From a bacterium (GTDB taxonomy: Bacteria > ARS69): 8,670 nt of DNA. Where the stretch lies: contig JALGZO010000394.1 of NCBI GenBank assembly GCA_025774865.1, positions 1-8,670 of the forward strand, written 5' to 3'. The translations under genes and the position numbers were made by a program. Below the pieces are notes generated by a model. It worked only from the letters and a program-made list of their open reading frames with translations, searched no databases and was not told where the DNA came from. The number at the start of each line of letters is the position of its first letter. The stretch's first letter is position 1. This document shows positions 1 through 7,043 of this stretch, in pieces.

Positions 1-33
1 GAGAAGCGCCAGCCCTGCGATGCGCGAAATCAT
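1..33 (-). CDS. 5' end of next operon gene (truncated by window edge)
   Basis: An ATG at 33-31 overlaps the TGA stop of the response regulator by one base (TGATG). Eleven codons are visible before the window ends and read MISRIAGLALL. A short basic start followed by a hydrophobic run suggests a signal peptide or membrane anchor. The same one-base overlap is used at 3273 in this operon, which supports translational coupling. A GGAG lies about 14 nt upstream, too far to be a strong ribosome binding site. In the M. xanthus cluster as I recall it the following genes are pilM-type, but this start does not look like the soluble, actin-like PilM. No function can be assigned from 11 residues. Confidence 0.45.
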   Translation of the reverse strand, partial: MISRIAGLALL

Positions 34-1373
34 CAACTGAGCTCGTACTCCTTCAGCTTCGCCCACGGCGGCTTGTACGAGACGCCGAGGCGCCGCGCCG
101 CTTCCGCGCGGTTGCCAGCCGTCTCGCGCATCACGCGTCGGATCTCCTCCGACTCGGCCCGGCGCTGCGCACGCCGACCCACGTCGAGCAGCGTGAGACC
201 TTCCGACCGCTCCCCGCCTTCTTTCTCCGCGGCGGGACTGTCCAGTTGCCCGAAGTGCTCCGGGAGAAGCTTGTCGCCTTCGGCCAGGATCATCGCCCGC
301 TCGACCACGTTCTGAAGTTGCCGAACGTTGCCCGGCCAGGACGCGCTCGCGAGGAAGCGGCGGGTCTCCTCGGGAACATCGACCGGCGACCGGCCGAGCT
401 TGTCCCCAATCGTCGCGGCGAATCTCCGGACGAGCGGCGCGACATCCTCCGGGCGCTCACGCAACGGGGGGATCCGGATCGGGAAGACGTTCAAGCGATA
501 GTAGAGATCCTCACGGAAGCTCCCGTCTGTGACCGATTTCCGGAGATCCTGATTCGTCGCCGCCACGATGCGGATGTCGGTGTGCATCTCCCGGGTGCCG
601 CCGACCCGCGTGAAGGTCCGCTCCTGGAGGACGCGGAGCAGCTTCGCCTGCATCTCGGCCGGCAGCTCTCCGATCTCGTCGAGGAAGAACGTCCCCCCCG
701 ATGCCAGCTCGACCTTTCCGAGCTTCCGCGCGACGGCGCCCGTGAAGGCTCCGCGCTCGGAGCCGAAGAACTCCGCCTCCATGAGTTCCCGGGGAATGGC
801 CGCACAGTTCACGTTAACGAGCGGCCCTCGCGAGCGACCGCTCCACGCGTGGATCGCCCGGGCGAGGAGCTCCTTTCCGGTACCGCTCTCGCCGAGCAGG
901 AGCACGGTGGCGTCGCTGGGGGCGACCTTGCGCGCCGCGGCGAGGGTCGCGCGGATCGGCGGGCTGTCGCCGACGATGCCACCATTGTCCACCGACGCCG
1001 TCGCGCGCGGTCGCCGCTCGAGAGCTTTCTCGACGAGCGAGACGAGCCGCTTCGTGTCGAACGGCTTCGTGACGAAGTCGTAGGCGCCCGTCTTGATCGC
1101 TTCGACCGCGATCTCGATCGTGCCGAACGCGCTCATCACGATGACCGGGAGCCGGGCGTCGGACCCGAGGGCGCTCGCAAGAAGGTCGAGGCCGGATCCG
1201 TCGGGCAGCTGCAGATCCGTCAGGAGGAAGTCGGGCTTTTCCTCGTCGAGAGCGAGCTTCCCCTCCTCCAGCGTCGCCGCCGCGACGATTTCGTGCCCAC
1301 GACGGCGGAGCGTCTCCGCGACCATGATGCGGGTCGTCTCGCGATCCTCGACGATGAGAATCTTCTTGGCCAA
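33..1373 (-). CDS. NtrC-family sigma-54-dependent response regulator (PilR2-like)
   Basis: A cytoplasmic two-component regulator of 446 aa, full length for the family. The receiver domain (1-120) has the acidic pair E9/D10, phosphoacceptor D53, S81 and K103. The AAA+ sigma-54 activation domain (about 132-360) has Walker A GESGTGKE at 161-168, an intact GAFTGA loop at 208-213 and Walker B TFFLDE at 228-233. The C-terminus (about 405-446) is a Fis-type helix-turn-helix. The start is TTG at 1373-1371, chosen because GGAGG (1380-1384) lies 6 nt upstream and the reading MAKKILIVED is a normal receiver N-terminus. It begins 1 nt after the kinase stop, so that kinase is the probable partner. By family it should remodel sigma-54 RNA polymerase when phosphorylated. 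By position it matches M. xanthus PilR2. Oddity: P435-P436 replace the usual Thr-Leu of the recognition helix, so DNA binding may be altered or lost. Confidence 0.93.
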   Translation of the reverse strand: MAKKILIVEDRETTRIMVAETLRRRGHEIVAAATLEEGKLALDEEKPDFLLTDLQLPDGSGLDLLASALGSDARLPVIVMSAFGTIEIAVEAIKTGAYDFVTKPFDTKRLVSLVEKALERRPRATASVDNGGIVGDSPPIRATLAAARKVAPSDATVLLLGESGTGKELLARAIHAWSGRSRGPLVNVNCAAIPRELMEAEFFGSERGAFTGAVARKLGKVELASGGTFFLDEIGELPAEMQAKLLRVLQERTFTRVGGTREMHTDIRIVAATNQDLRKSVTDGSFREDLYYRLNVFPIRIPPLRERPEDVAPLVRRFAATIGDKLGRSPVDVPEETRRFLASASWPGNVRQLQNVVERAMILAEGDKLLPEHFGQLDSPAAEKEGGERSEGLTLLDVGRRAQRRAESEEIRRVMRETAGNRAEAARRLGVSYKPPWAKLKEYELS

Positions 1374-1374
1374 G

Positions 1375-3273
1375 TCAGCCCTCCGCGGGCAGATGGATCA
1401 CGAACTCGGTCCCCACCCCGACCCGGCTGTGGAGCTGCAATCTCCCGCCGTGGTCGGTGACGGTCTTGTGCGCCAAGGCGAGCCCGAGTCCGTTGCCGCT
1501 CCGTTTCGTCGTGTAGAACGGGGTGAAGACGCGAGCCCGGTCGCTCTCGGGAATCCCCGGGCCCGTGTCGCGAAAGGCGATTCGGATCCCCCGTCGCCGG
1601 GCGTCCGTCCCCTCGCTCGGGAATTCGGTCGATCGGGTCGTGATCGTGAGCTCTCCTCCCCCCGGCATCGCCTCGATCGCGTTCAGGGCCAGGTTCAGGC
1701 AGACCCGCCTCAGGGCGGAGGGGTCCACGAGCACATCTCCCACCTCCTCGGAGAGATCGAGCTCCGTTCGAACGCCCACCTCGGCCACGGCGGCCCGGGC
1801 TCGGGTTTCTATCTCCCGCACGAGGTCGTTCACCGTGACCCGCTGCTTGTCGAGCCGAGACGGCTTGGAGAACTCGAGAATCCCGTGGACGAGCGACTCG
1901 AGCGAACGGACCTCGGACAGGATGCCCCGGACGGCCAGCGACGGCTCCCGGTCGGCGAAGTCCTCACGCAGCAGGTTCGCGAAACCGTTCAGTGAGTGCA
2001 GCGAGTTCTTGATCTCGTGTGCGATCCCCGCCGACATCTCGCCGACCGCGGACAGCCGGTCCTTCAGCAGCATTTGCTCTCGAAGCCGTTTCGTCTGGGT
2101 CAGATCGGACACGAGCAGGATGCCGCCGAGAAGCGTACCGTCGTCCGCCCGGATCACGGAGCTCGACGCGCCGATCCAGCGCGGGTCACCGTCGGGGACC
2201 GGGCAACTCCACTCGACGCCGGCCGTCGTTCGCGCCCAGTCGATGAGATCGGATGCGATGGCGGTAAGCCGGTCGTCGTCCCCGAAGACGCTCGCGACGG
2301 GACGGCCGATCGCGTGCCGGCGCCGGATCGCGAGAATGACCTCGGCCGCCCGGTTGAACTCCGTGATGCGGCCGGACAGATCGAACGCGATGATCCCGCT
2401 GGACACCGACGCGAGCACGTGATCGTTCGTTACCCGATGGCGTAGCGCATCGGCCTCCGCGGCGGTGGCGCGGTCTCGATACCGAGTTTCGTTGTCCTTG
2501 AGGGTCGTCATCACCTCCTTCATCGTGCCCAGCACGACCTCGACGTCCGATCCGGTCCCCGCTCCGGTGCGCGCGGGTCCGACCGCCGAAGGTCCGCCCT
2601 TGAAGAGCCATCGCACGATGATGAGGAACCCGGACACGATGACGATGGCGGCGAGCCCCTTCGCCACCTGGAACAGGAGCCGCGCCGTGGGGAGACTTCC
2701 CTGAGCCCTGCGATCGATCCGGGCGAGCAACGCACCTACCCCGGAATCGCCCCCTAGCGGCACGACGAGACTCAAGCCGCCGGCGGAGTCCCACTCGGGA
2801 TCTCGGGTCGTCGGATCCGTCGGTTCGGCGCGCTCCGGGTTGGCGAGTCGGATCCGACGGGGCACGGCGGGGCCGTCGGGCATGCCTTCCATCAATTCGC
2901 CCTCGACGTCGTAGAGGACCAGGTCGCTGAGAGATGTGGTCTCGCGAATCTCCTCGAGCCGCTCTCGGAGCTCGGCGTCCGTCGTCGGGTGGCCGGCGTC
3001 GCCGGTTGGCAGCGACTCCGTCACGAGCTGAGCGGAGAGGCGGAGGCGATCCGCGAGCTCGTCCTCCAGTTGTTGGCGGAGGGTCGAAGTGAGGTGAAAC
3101 GCCAGAGCCACGAGAAGGACGAGGACGCACAAGCCACCGAGGGCGAGGAGACTCTTCCGGTCGTCGCGCGACGAATCCCCCGGAGGCGCCGGGCGCGGCG
3201 GCGCCGGACGCTCCTCGACCAGACGGGCCGAGCCTTCGGCCTGCCTGCGGGTGGCTTGGATGGACGCGGGCAT
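1375..3273 (-). CDS. Two-TM PAS sensor histidine kinase (PilS2-like)
   Basis: A membrane sensor kinase of 632 aa. A Pro/Arg-rich cytoplasmic start (1-40) precedes TM1 (about 41-63), an extracytoplasmic domain (about 64-203) and TM2 (about 206-223). A charged, probably coiled-coil linker (about 245-285) and a PAS domain (about 286-392) follow. The HisKA helix has the HEIKN motif with phosphoacceptor H419. The HATPase_c domain has the N box (N531 in NLALNAIEA), G1 DTGPG at 569-573, an F box near 583-586 and G2 GNGLG at 593-597. All catalytic motifs are intact. Its ATG overlaps the pilD stop by one base (TGATG) with no clear ribosome binding site, so translation is probably coupled. The regulator gene follows 1 nt after its stop, making the pair a two-component system. 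Classical PilS proteins have several N-terminal membrane helices. This one has two helices around a sensory domain, so its signal probably differs from that of PilS. The ligand is unknown. Confidence 0.92.
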   Translation of the reverse strand: MPASIQATRRQAEGSARLVEERPAPPRPAPPGDSSRDDRKSLLALGGLCVLVLLVALAFHLTSTLRQQLEDELADRLRLSAQLVTESLPTGDAGHPTTDAELRERLEEIRETTSLSDLVLYDVEGELMEGMPDGPAVPRRIRLANPERAEPTDPTTRDPEWDSAGGLSLVVPLGGDSGVGALLARIDRRAQGSLPTARLLFQVAKGLAAIVIVSGFLIIVRWLFKGGPSAVGPARTGAGTGSDVEVVLGTMKEVMTTLKDNETRYRDRATAAEADALRHRVTNDHVLASVSSGIIAFDLSGRITEFNRAAEVILAIRRRHAIGRPVASVFGDDDRLTAIASDLIDWARTTAGVEWSCPVPDGDPRWIGASSSVIRADDGTLLGGILLVSDLTQTKRLREQMLLKDRLSAVGEMSAGIAHEIKNSLHSLNGFANLLREDFADREPSLAVRGILSEVRSLESLVHGILEFSKPSRLDKQRVTVNDLVREIETRARAAVAEVGVRTELDLSEEVGDVLVDPSALRRVCLNLALNAIEAMPGGGELTITTRSTEFPSEGTDARRRGIRIAFRDTGPGIPESDRARVFTPFYTTKRSGNGLGLALAHKTVTDHGGRLQLHSRVGVGTEFVIHLPAEG

Positions 3274-4061
3274 CAGGAGAAGAGGCCCCAGTACACCTCG
3301 ACGATGCGCGGGCCCCAGAAGAGGACTATGACGGCGCCGGGAGCCAGGAACGTTCCGAAGGGGAGCTCAGCCGTACGCCCCTCGCCCGCTCGGAGGAGGA
3401 ACAGGCAGGCGTACAGCGTGCCGGCGAACGACCCGATCATGATCGTCAAGAACGCTCCCGCCGGACCGAGGAATGCACCGACCATCCCCAGCAGCTTCAC
3501 GTCGCCACCGCCGAGTCCGTCGCGGCCGGTCGCGGCCCGATAACCCATCGCCACGGCGAGGAGCCCCCCCGCTCCGACGAGGATTCCGATCAGCGCCTGC
3601 CTCGGCTCGACGGCCGCCCCGATGAACGCGGCCGCCAGGCCGATCGCCGTTCCCGGCAGCGTAATCAGGTCGGGAATGATCATGTGGTCCAGGTCGATGA
3701 ACGTGACGACGACCATCGCGGCGAGGAACGCCAGCGTGAATGCGAGTGCGATCGGGTTGGACACCGTAGCGCCGGCGAGCGCGAAGAGTCCCGCGGTCGC
3801 GGCCTCCACCAGCGGATACCGGATCGAGATGACCTTGCGGCAGTGGCGGCATTTCCCGCGCAGGATCAGCCACGACACGATCGGGATGTTGTCCCAGGGG
3901 GCCACCGGCTTCTTGCACTTCGGACACCGCGACGGCGGAGTGGAAAGCGAGATCCTCAGTGGAACACGGTGGATGACCACATTCAGAAAGCTGCCGATCA
4001 GAGCCCCGAAGACCGCCAGGACCCCCGGGTGACGGAGAACCGCCAGGGTTTCGGCGCTCAC
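3273..4061 (-). CDS. pilD: Type IV prepilin peptidase / N-methyltransferase
   Basis: An inner-membrane aspartic peptidase (family A24) of 262 aa that removes the leader of prepilins and methylates the new N-terminal residue. Residues below are counted from the GTG at 4061. The N-terminal domain starts with a membrane helix (about 8-30, containing GSFLNVVIHR) and carries the two zinc-type pairs C46/C49 and C71/C74 found in bifunctional enzymes. The peptidase domain has D123, D125 and D131 in FIDLDHMIIPD and D187 in GGGDVK, which include the expected catalytic aspartates. Several further helices reach the C-terminus. An upstream ATG at 4169 is in frame but would add 36 polar residues overlapping the preceding gene. 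The GTG gives a 4-nt GTGA overlap, with GGAG at 4072-4075, and is preferred. The obvious substrate is the pilin at 7098-7562. Length and motifs are ordinary for the family. Confidence 0.95.
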   Translation of the reverse strand: MSAETLAVLRHPGVLAVFGALIGSFLNVVIHRVPLRISLSTPPSRCPKCKKPVAPWDNIPIVSWLILRGKCRHCRKVISIRYPLVEAATAGLFALAGATVSNPIALAFTLAFLAAMVVVTFIDLDHMIIPDLITLPGTAIGLAAAFIGAAVEPRQALIGILVGAGGLLAVAMGYRAATGRDGLGGGDVKLLGMVGAFLGPAGAFLTIMIGSFAGTLYACLFLLRAGEGRTAELPFGTFLAPGAVIVLFWGPRIVEVYWGLFS

Positions 4062-5122
4062 AAGCTCGACGCTCCGTGCCGGCCGGGCTCGGTTTCGGGC
4101 CACGGCGGGTTCCAGGAGACCGTTCCCGTCAGTCGATCGTAGTCGACCGTGATCCCGAACGGACGCCACGGAGGGAATCTCTGCAACCCGCGCTCGACGA
4201 CCACCTCGAGGCTCGCGGGATACTCCCCGTCGATCTCTTCGAGCTTGCGCAGCGAGAGGGTGAAGTGGTCGCGGATCGCCGACATCCGTCGATCCACGAC
4301 GGTCGTGGCCCAGACTTCGACCGTCTCGGCGTCGAGGTAGTACGCACCGCCGAACGGTTCTTCGGGGACTCGCTCGAGAAGCCCGGTGGCGGTCACCTCA
4401 TTCCAGTCCGCCGGCAGTCGCCCGTGTTCACCCTGGAAACGCTGGGCCGCCTCCGTCAGCAGCTCCTGCGCATCCTCCATGTCGAGATTCTTCAGATTCC
4501 GCTCCGCCACTTGCTGGGTGAGCTCGTTGTCGGCCTCTTCGAGGACCGCCCACCAGACCTCGCGAGCCGCGTCGCGGTCCCCGAGCCGGGCGAACGAGAG
4601 ACCCGCGAGACGCGCGGCCACACTCGGCGCCCCCTCCATCGTCGACGCGCGTCGATAGGCTTCACCCGCCGCTTCGTAGTCCCGGACGATGGTCTGGTGC
4701 ACGAACGCTTCATCGAACACGTACTCCCAGTCCTCGGGGTGTTCTGCCTGCGCGCGCGCGAGCAAGTCGAGCGCCCCGTCGGGATCGCCGGCATCCTGCG
4801 AAAGAACCAGGGCGCCAAACCGCGTCGCCCCCTTGAACGTATCGTCCAGATCGTAGATGACCTGGAACAGTCGCTCCGCCTGATCATAGTTCTGGCCGGT
4901 GATCTTCTGCTCCCCGTAGTACTGAATCGCCCCCAGCCAGACGAAATCGGCGATCATGTTGCGGTGACCGAGACTGGCCATCCTGAGAACATGGCCTTCG
5001 GGCAGGTACATCAGTGGGTCCGGCCCCTCCTCCGAGCTCCTGACCGCTTGCGCCTTCTCTCCCGTCACGTGCGCCGCCCCACCGAGCAGGACGGCGAGAC
5101 CCAGGAGCGATAGATGCCGCAT
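4058..5122 (-). CDS. Exported TPR-type protein of the pilus cluster
   Basis: A protein of 354 aa. The ATG at 5122 overlaps the permease stop (TAATG), and the stop overlaps the pilD start (GTGA). The N-terminus (1-21) is a signal peptide or membrane anchor with no lipobox cysteine. A conserved block follows (about 38-72: LMYLPEGHVLRMASLG, then ADFVWLGAIQYYGE), then helical TPR-like units from about 78 to 212. These units resemble proteins I have seen annotated as tetratricopeptide proteins beside pil genes in Deltaproteobacteria. The C-terminal third holds two copies of a motif of about 48 residues (225-272 and 290-338). Each runs G-x-x-P, a short helix, GL, then a PFG and a strand ending in TVEVW or TVSW. 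This resembles the DPWG region of GspG-type pseudopilins. By position it could replace M. xanthus pilG, but homology is not established. It is probably a periplasmic or membrane-anchored accessory factor working with the ABC pair. Its exact role is unknown. Confidence 0.85.
   Translation of the reverse strand: MRHLSLLGLAVLLGGAAHVTGEKAQAVRSSEEGPDPLMYLPEGHVLRMASLGHRNMIADFVWLGAIQYYGEQKITGQNYDQAERLFQVIYDLDDTFKGATRFGALVLSQDAGDPDGALDLLARAQAEHPEDWEYVFDEAFVHQTIVRDYEAAGEAYRRASTMEGAPSVAARLAGLSFARLGDRDAAREVWWAVLEEADNELTQQVAERNLKNLDMEDAQELLTEAAQRFQGEHGRLPADWNEVTATGLLERVPEEPFGGAYYLDAETVEVWATTVVDRRMSAIRDHFTLSLRKLEEIDGEYPASLEVVVERGLQRFPPWRPFGITVDYDRLTGTVSWNPPWPETEPGRHGASSL
4109..4255 (-). repeat. Second copy of internal protein repeat in the TPR-type gene
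   Basis: Codes for residues 290-338 of the exported TPR-type protein. Its order matches the first copy at 4307-4450: an amphipathic helix, DGEYPASLEVVVERGL, a proline-rich turn, PFG, then a strand ending TGTVSW. The match is at protein level only. The DNA has diverged, so the duplication is old. Confidence 0.5.
4307..4450 (-). repeat. First copy of internal protein repeat in the TPR-type gene
   Basis: Codes for residues 225-272 of the exported TPR-type protein: a helix, HGRLPADWNEVTATGL, then PEEPFGG and a strand ending TVEVW. It lines up with residues 290-338 with almost no gaps. The G-x-x-P, GL and PFG positions are shared. Confidence 0.5.
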
Positions 5123-5889
5123 TACTCGAAGTCTCGGCGCGAAAACGCCACGATCGTGACGACGATGACGGCCGCGCTGTAGAGCAATGCGTAGACATGG
5201 CAGTGAATGACTTGTTGCGGATCGATCGGCGCCCCCGACAGAACGTTGTTGCGCACGTCGAACTGATGCAGCGACGGAAGCGCCACGTAGAGAACTTCGA
5301 CGACCTTCGCGACCGCGGTGTCGCCGGCCTGTCCAGCAAGCTCCTTGAGGTCTCCCGCCAAGTGTCCGGCCACGAACACGAGGAACGTGAACACGGCGGA
5401 TAGCAGCGGCGAAGCGACAGAAGAAAAGAAGATGGCGATCGCCGTGACGATGCCCGCCTCCGCCGCCGTCAGGCTCAACGCCACGAACAGACTCGGGTCC
5501 CAACCGCCGGCGAAGACCGCGACCACGAGGAGGTAGACCGTGGCGAGGATCACGATGCTGAGGAAGATCCCGCTGTACAGTCCGAGGTACTTTCCGAGGA
5601 TGAACTCCGCTCGGTTCACGGGGTGGGTGAGGATCGTATGAATCGTGCGGTGCTCGATCTCCCGGTACACCATTCCCGTCCCGACCATGACGATCGTCAG
5701 CACCGTGAAGAGCGTGATCGAGGCGAGTCCGAGATCGCGGATGATCCGATGCTCCTCGCCGAGCGAGAGCGGAGCGAGGATCACCGAGGAGACCACCATG
5801 ATCCCGCCGAAGACGAGCACCGCGGACAGAATGCGGTCCCGAATCGCCTCCCGAAACGTGTTCAGAGCCAGCGTCGGAATGTGACTCAC
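5122..5889 (-). CDS. pilI: ABC-2 type transporter permease (PilI-like)
   Basis: A polytopic inner-membrane protein of 255 aa and the membrane partner of the adjacent ATPase. Six hydrophobic segments are visible at about 20-40, 54-74, 103-127, 135-157, 161-178 and 230-249. Between the second and third lies the typical ABC-2 loop EIEHRTIHTILTHPV (78-92) followed by a GKYLG helix start, which normally contacts the ATPase. The C-terminus FSRRDFE is also typical. The start is GTG at 5889-5887. It overlaps the ATPase stop by 4 nt (GTGA), with a strong AGGAGG at 5897-5902, 7 nt upstream. The pair lies between pilin and pilD, as pilH and pilI do in M. xanthus, where the ABC system is needed for pilus formation. 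The substrate is unknown. The symbol rests mainly on context, and a generic ABC-2 permease cannot be excluded by sequence alone. Confidence 0.88.
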   Translation of the reverse strand: MSHIPTLALNTFREAIRDRILSAVLVFGGIMVVSSVILAPLSLGEEHRIIRDLGLASITLFTVLTIVMVGTGMVYREIEHRTIHTILTHPVNRAEFILGKYLGLYSGIFLSIVILATVYLLVVAVFAGGWDPSLFVALSLTAAEAGIVTAIAIFFSSVASPLLSAVFTFLVFVAGHLAGDLKELAGQAGDTAVAKVVEVLYVALPSLHQFDVRNNVLSGAPIDPQQVIHCHVYALLYSAAVIVVTIVAFSRRDFE

Positions 5890-6938
5890 GACGGCACCTC
5901 CTCGTGAGTCCGCTTCCGCCGGGGCGCCCGGGTCTGGTCCGCCTCGGCGCGCGGCACGTTCCTGGGCGACGCGGCGACATCCGGCCTCGTGGGCGTGTTC
6001 GCCCGCTCACCGGAGATCTGCTGGAGGAAGAACTCCTCCAACGAGACGCGCTTTCGTTCGAAGCGGAGGAGCCGGCCTCCGCTCTCCAGGATCTTCCGGA
6101 CGATGCGCGTCGCCCGCTCGGGATCGCCCACCTGCCCGAACCATCCCTGCGGACTCAGGACCAGCTCGTCGAAGCTCGGCGTGATTTCGCGGAGCACGGA
6201 GCCCCGCTCGATCTCGAACCGGATCTCGACGTGTCGGTCGTCGACGGCGAGGATCTCCGAGAGAGAACCGCACTGAATCAAGTGCCCTTCGTTCAGGATG
6301 CCGACGCGGTCGGCGATGTTCTCGATGTCATGGAGCACGTGCGACGAAAGGAAGACAGTCACGCCCTCGCTCTTCAGGACCAGGAGCAGGTCGCGGAATA
6401 CATTGCGACCGATGGGATCGAGCCCGTTCATCGGCTCGTCGAGGATCACGAGGCGGGGTCGGTGCAGGAGCGCGGCCGCGATCCCCACCCTCTGCAGCAT
6501 GCCGCGCGAGTAGCTCCACAGAGCCCGACCCCGCGCGTCCTCGGCGAGGTGAACGCGGTCCAGGGTGTCCTCCACCCGCCGCGCGAGCTCCGCCCCCACG
6601 ATGCCGTGCAGTTTGCCGCCGAAGCGAAGAAGCTCTCGGGCCGTCAGATAGCGATAGAAGCGAGGCGAGTCGGGCAGGAAGCCCAAGGACCGGCGGGCCG
6701 CCACGCTACCGAACGGAAATCCCAGGACCTGTCCCGATCCGCTGGTGGATCGAATGAGGCCGAGCAGGATCTTGATCGTCGTCGTCTTGCCCGCGCCGTT
6801 CGGGCCGAGGAATCCGAAGATCTCCCCTTCTTCCACGGAGAGGTCCAGACTCTGCAACGCCACGTGAGGTCGTCGCAAGAGCTTGGAATGAAACGTCTTC
6901 CCGACGTCGCGCACGTCGATGAGCTTCTCCGAATGCAC
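5886..6938 (-). CDS. pilH: ABC transporter ATP-binding protein (PilH-like)
   Basis: A cytoplasmic ATPase of 350 aa, counted from the GTG at 6938. Walker A is GPNGAGKT (45-52). The signature is YSRGMLQR (143-150) in place of LSGGQ. Walker B is RLVILDEP (162-169), with D-loop NGLD (171-174) and a switch histidine in SSH. The Q-loop glutamine is replaced by D90 in FLPDSPRFYRYLT. A C-terminal domain follows. The last 40 or so residues, after SGERANTP, are Arg/Pro-rich and probably disordered. An in-frame ATG at 7058 would add 40 non-conserved residues and lies inside the terminator-like hairpin. The GTG is preferred because CGGAGG (6945-6950) sits 6 nt upstream and the reading EKLIDVRDVGKTF begins a normal ABC domain. 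It drives the permease encoded at 5122-5889. The context between pilin and pilD supports a PilH-like role in pilus assembly. What is transported is unknown. Confidence 0.9.
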   Translation of the reverse strand: MHSEKLIDVRDVGKTFHSKLLRRPHVALQSLDLSVEEGEIFGFLGPNGAGKTTTIKILLGLIRSTSGSGQVLGFPFGSVAARRSLGFLPDSPRFYRYLTARELLRFGGKLHGIVGAELARRVEDTLDRVHLAEDARGRALWSYSRGMLQRVGIAAALLHRPRLVILDEPMNGLDPIGRNVFRDLLLVLKSEGVTVFLSSHVLHDIENIADRVGILNEGHLIQCGSLSEILAVDDRHVEIRFEIERGSVLREITPSFDELVLSPQGWFGQVGDPERATRIVRKILESGGRLLRFERKRVSLEEFFLQQISGERANTPTRPDVAASPRNVPRAEADQTRAPRRKRTHEEVPS

Positions 6939-6944
6939 TCGATG

Positions 6945-6950
6945 CCTCCG
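6945..6950 (-). promoter_or_regulatory. Ribosome binding site of the ABC ATPase
   Basis: CGGAGG on the minus strand, 6 nt before the GTG at 6938. It decides the start over the upstream in-frame ATG at 7058, which has no comparable site. Confidence 0.75.
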
Positions 6951-6975
6951 ACCGATGTTCGATCCCGGTATCGGC

Positions 6976-6988
6976 CGTCGTTGCGACG
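6976..6988 (-). other. Small stem-loop with CAA loop upstream of the ABC operon
   Basis: On the minus strand CGTCG-CAA-CGACG gives a 5-bp perfect stem with a 3-base loop. It lies 26 nt before the ribosome binding site of the ATPase gene. No T-run follows, so it is not a terminator. It could be an mRNA structure or chance in GC-rich DNA. Confidence 0.3.
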
Positions 6989-7025
6989 AAGTTGAGACAC
7001 CGGGACCTCGCAGCCGGCTCTTCCG

Positions 7026-7038
7026 GGCGGTTGCCGCC
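7026..7038 (-). other. Small stem-loop with CAA loop after the pilin terminator
   Basis: GGCGG-CAA-CCGCC on the minus strand forms a 5-bp GC-rich stem with the same CAA loop as its two neighbours. It lies 8 nt beyond the terminator-like hairpin. It may add to termination or stabilise a 3' end, but no T-run follows. Confidence 0.3.
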
Positions 7039-7043
7039 ACGAG

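Noticed and set aside
246-1460. Long plus-strand open frame (404 aa) opposite the response regulator
   Set aside because: It lies antisense to a gene with complete receiver, AAA+ and helix-turn-helix motifs. It has no recognisable domain and an Arg/Glu-rich composition typical of the reverse strand of GC-rich genes.
4076-5113. Plus-strand open frame (345 aa) opposite the TPR-type gene
   Set aside because: It has no domain or signal and no ribosome binding site of note. It mirrors codon bias of the true minus-strand gene.
5123-6010. In-frame extension of the exported TPR-type gene upstream to 6010
   Set aside because: It would overlap the whole permease gene. The signal peptide starts at the ATG at 5122, which overlaps the permease stop.
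5904-6995. Plus-strand open frame (363 aa) opposite the ABC ATPase
   Set aside because: The minus strand carries all ABC motifs. This frame is a shadow with no recognisable content.
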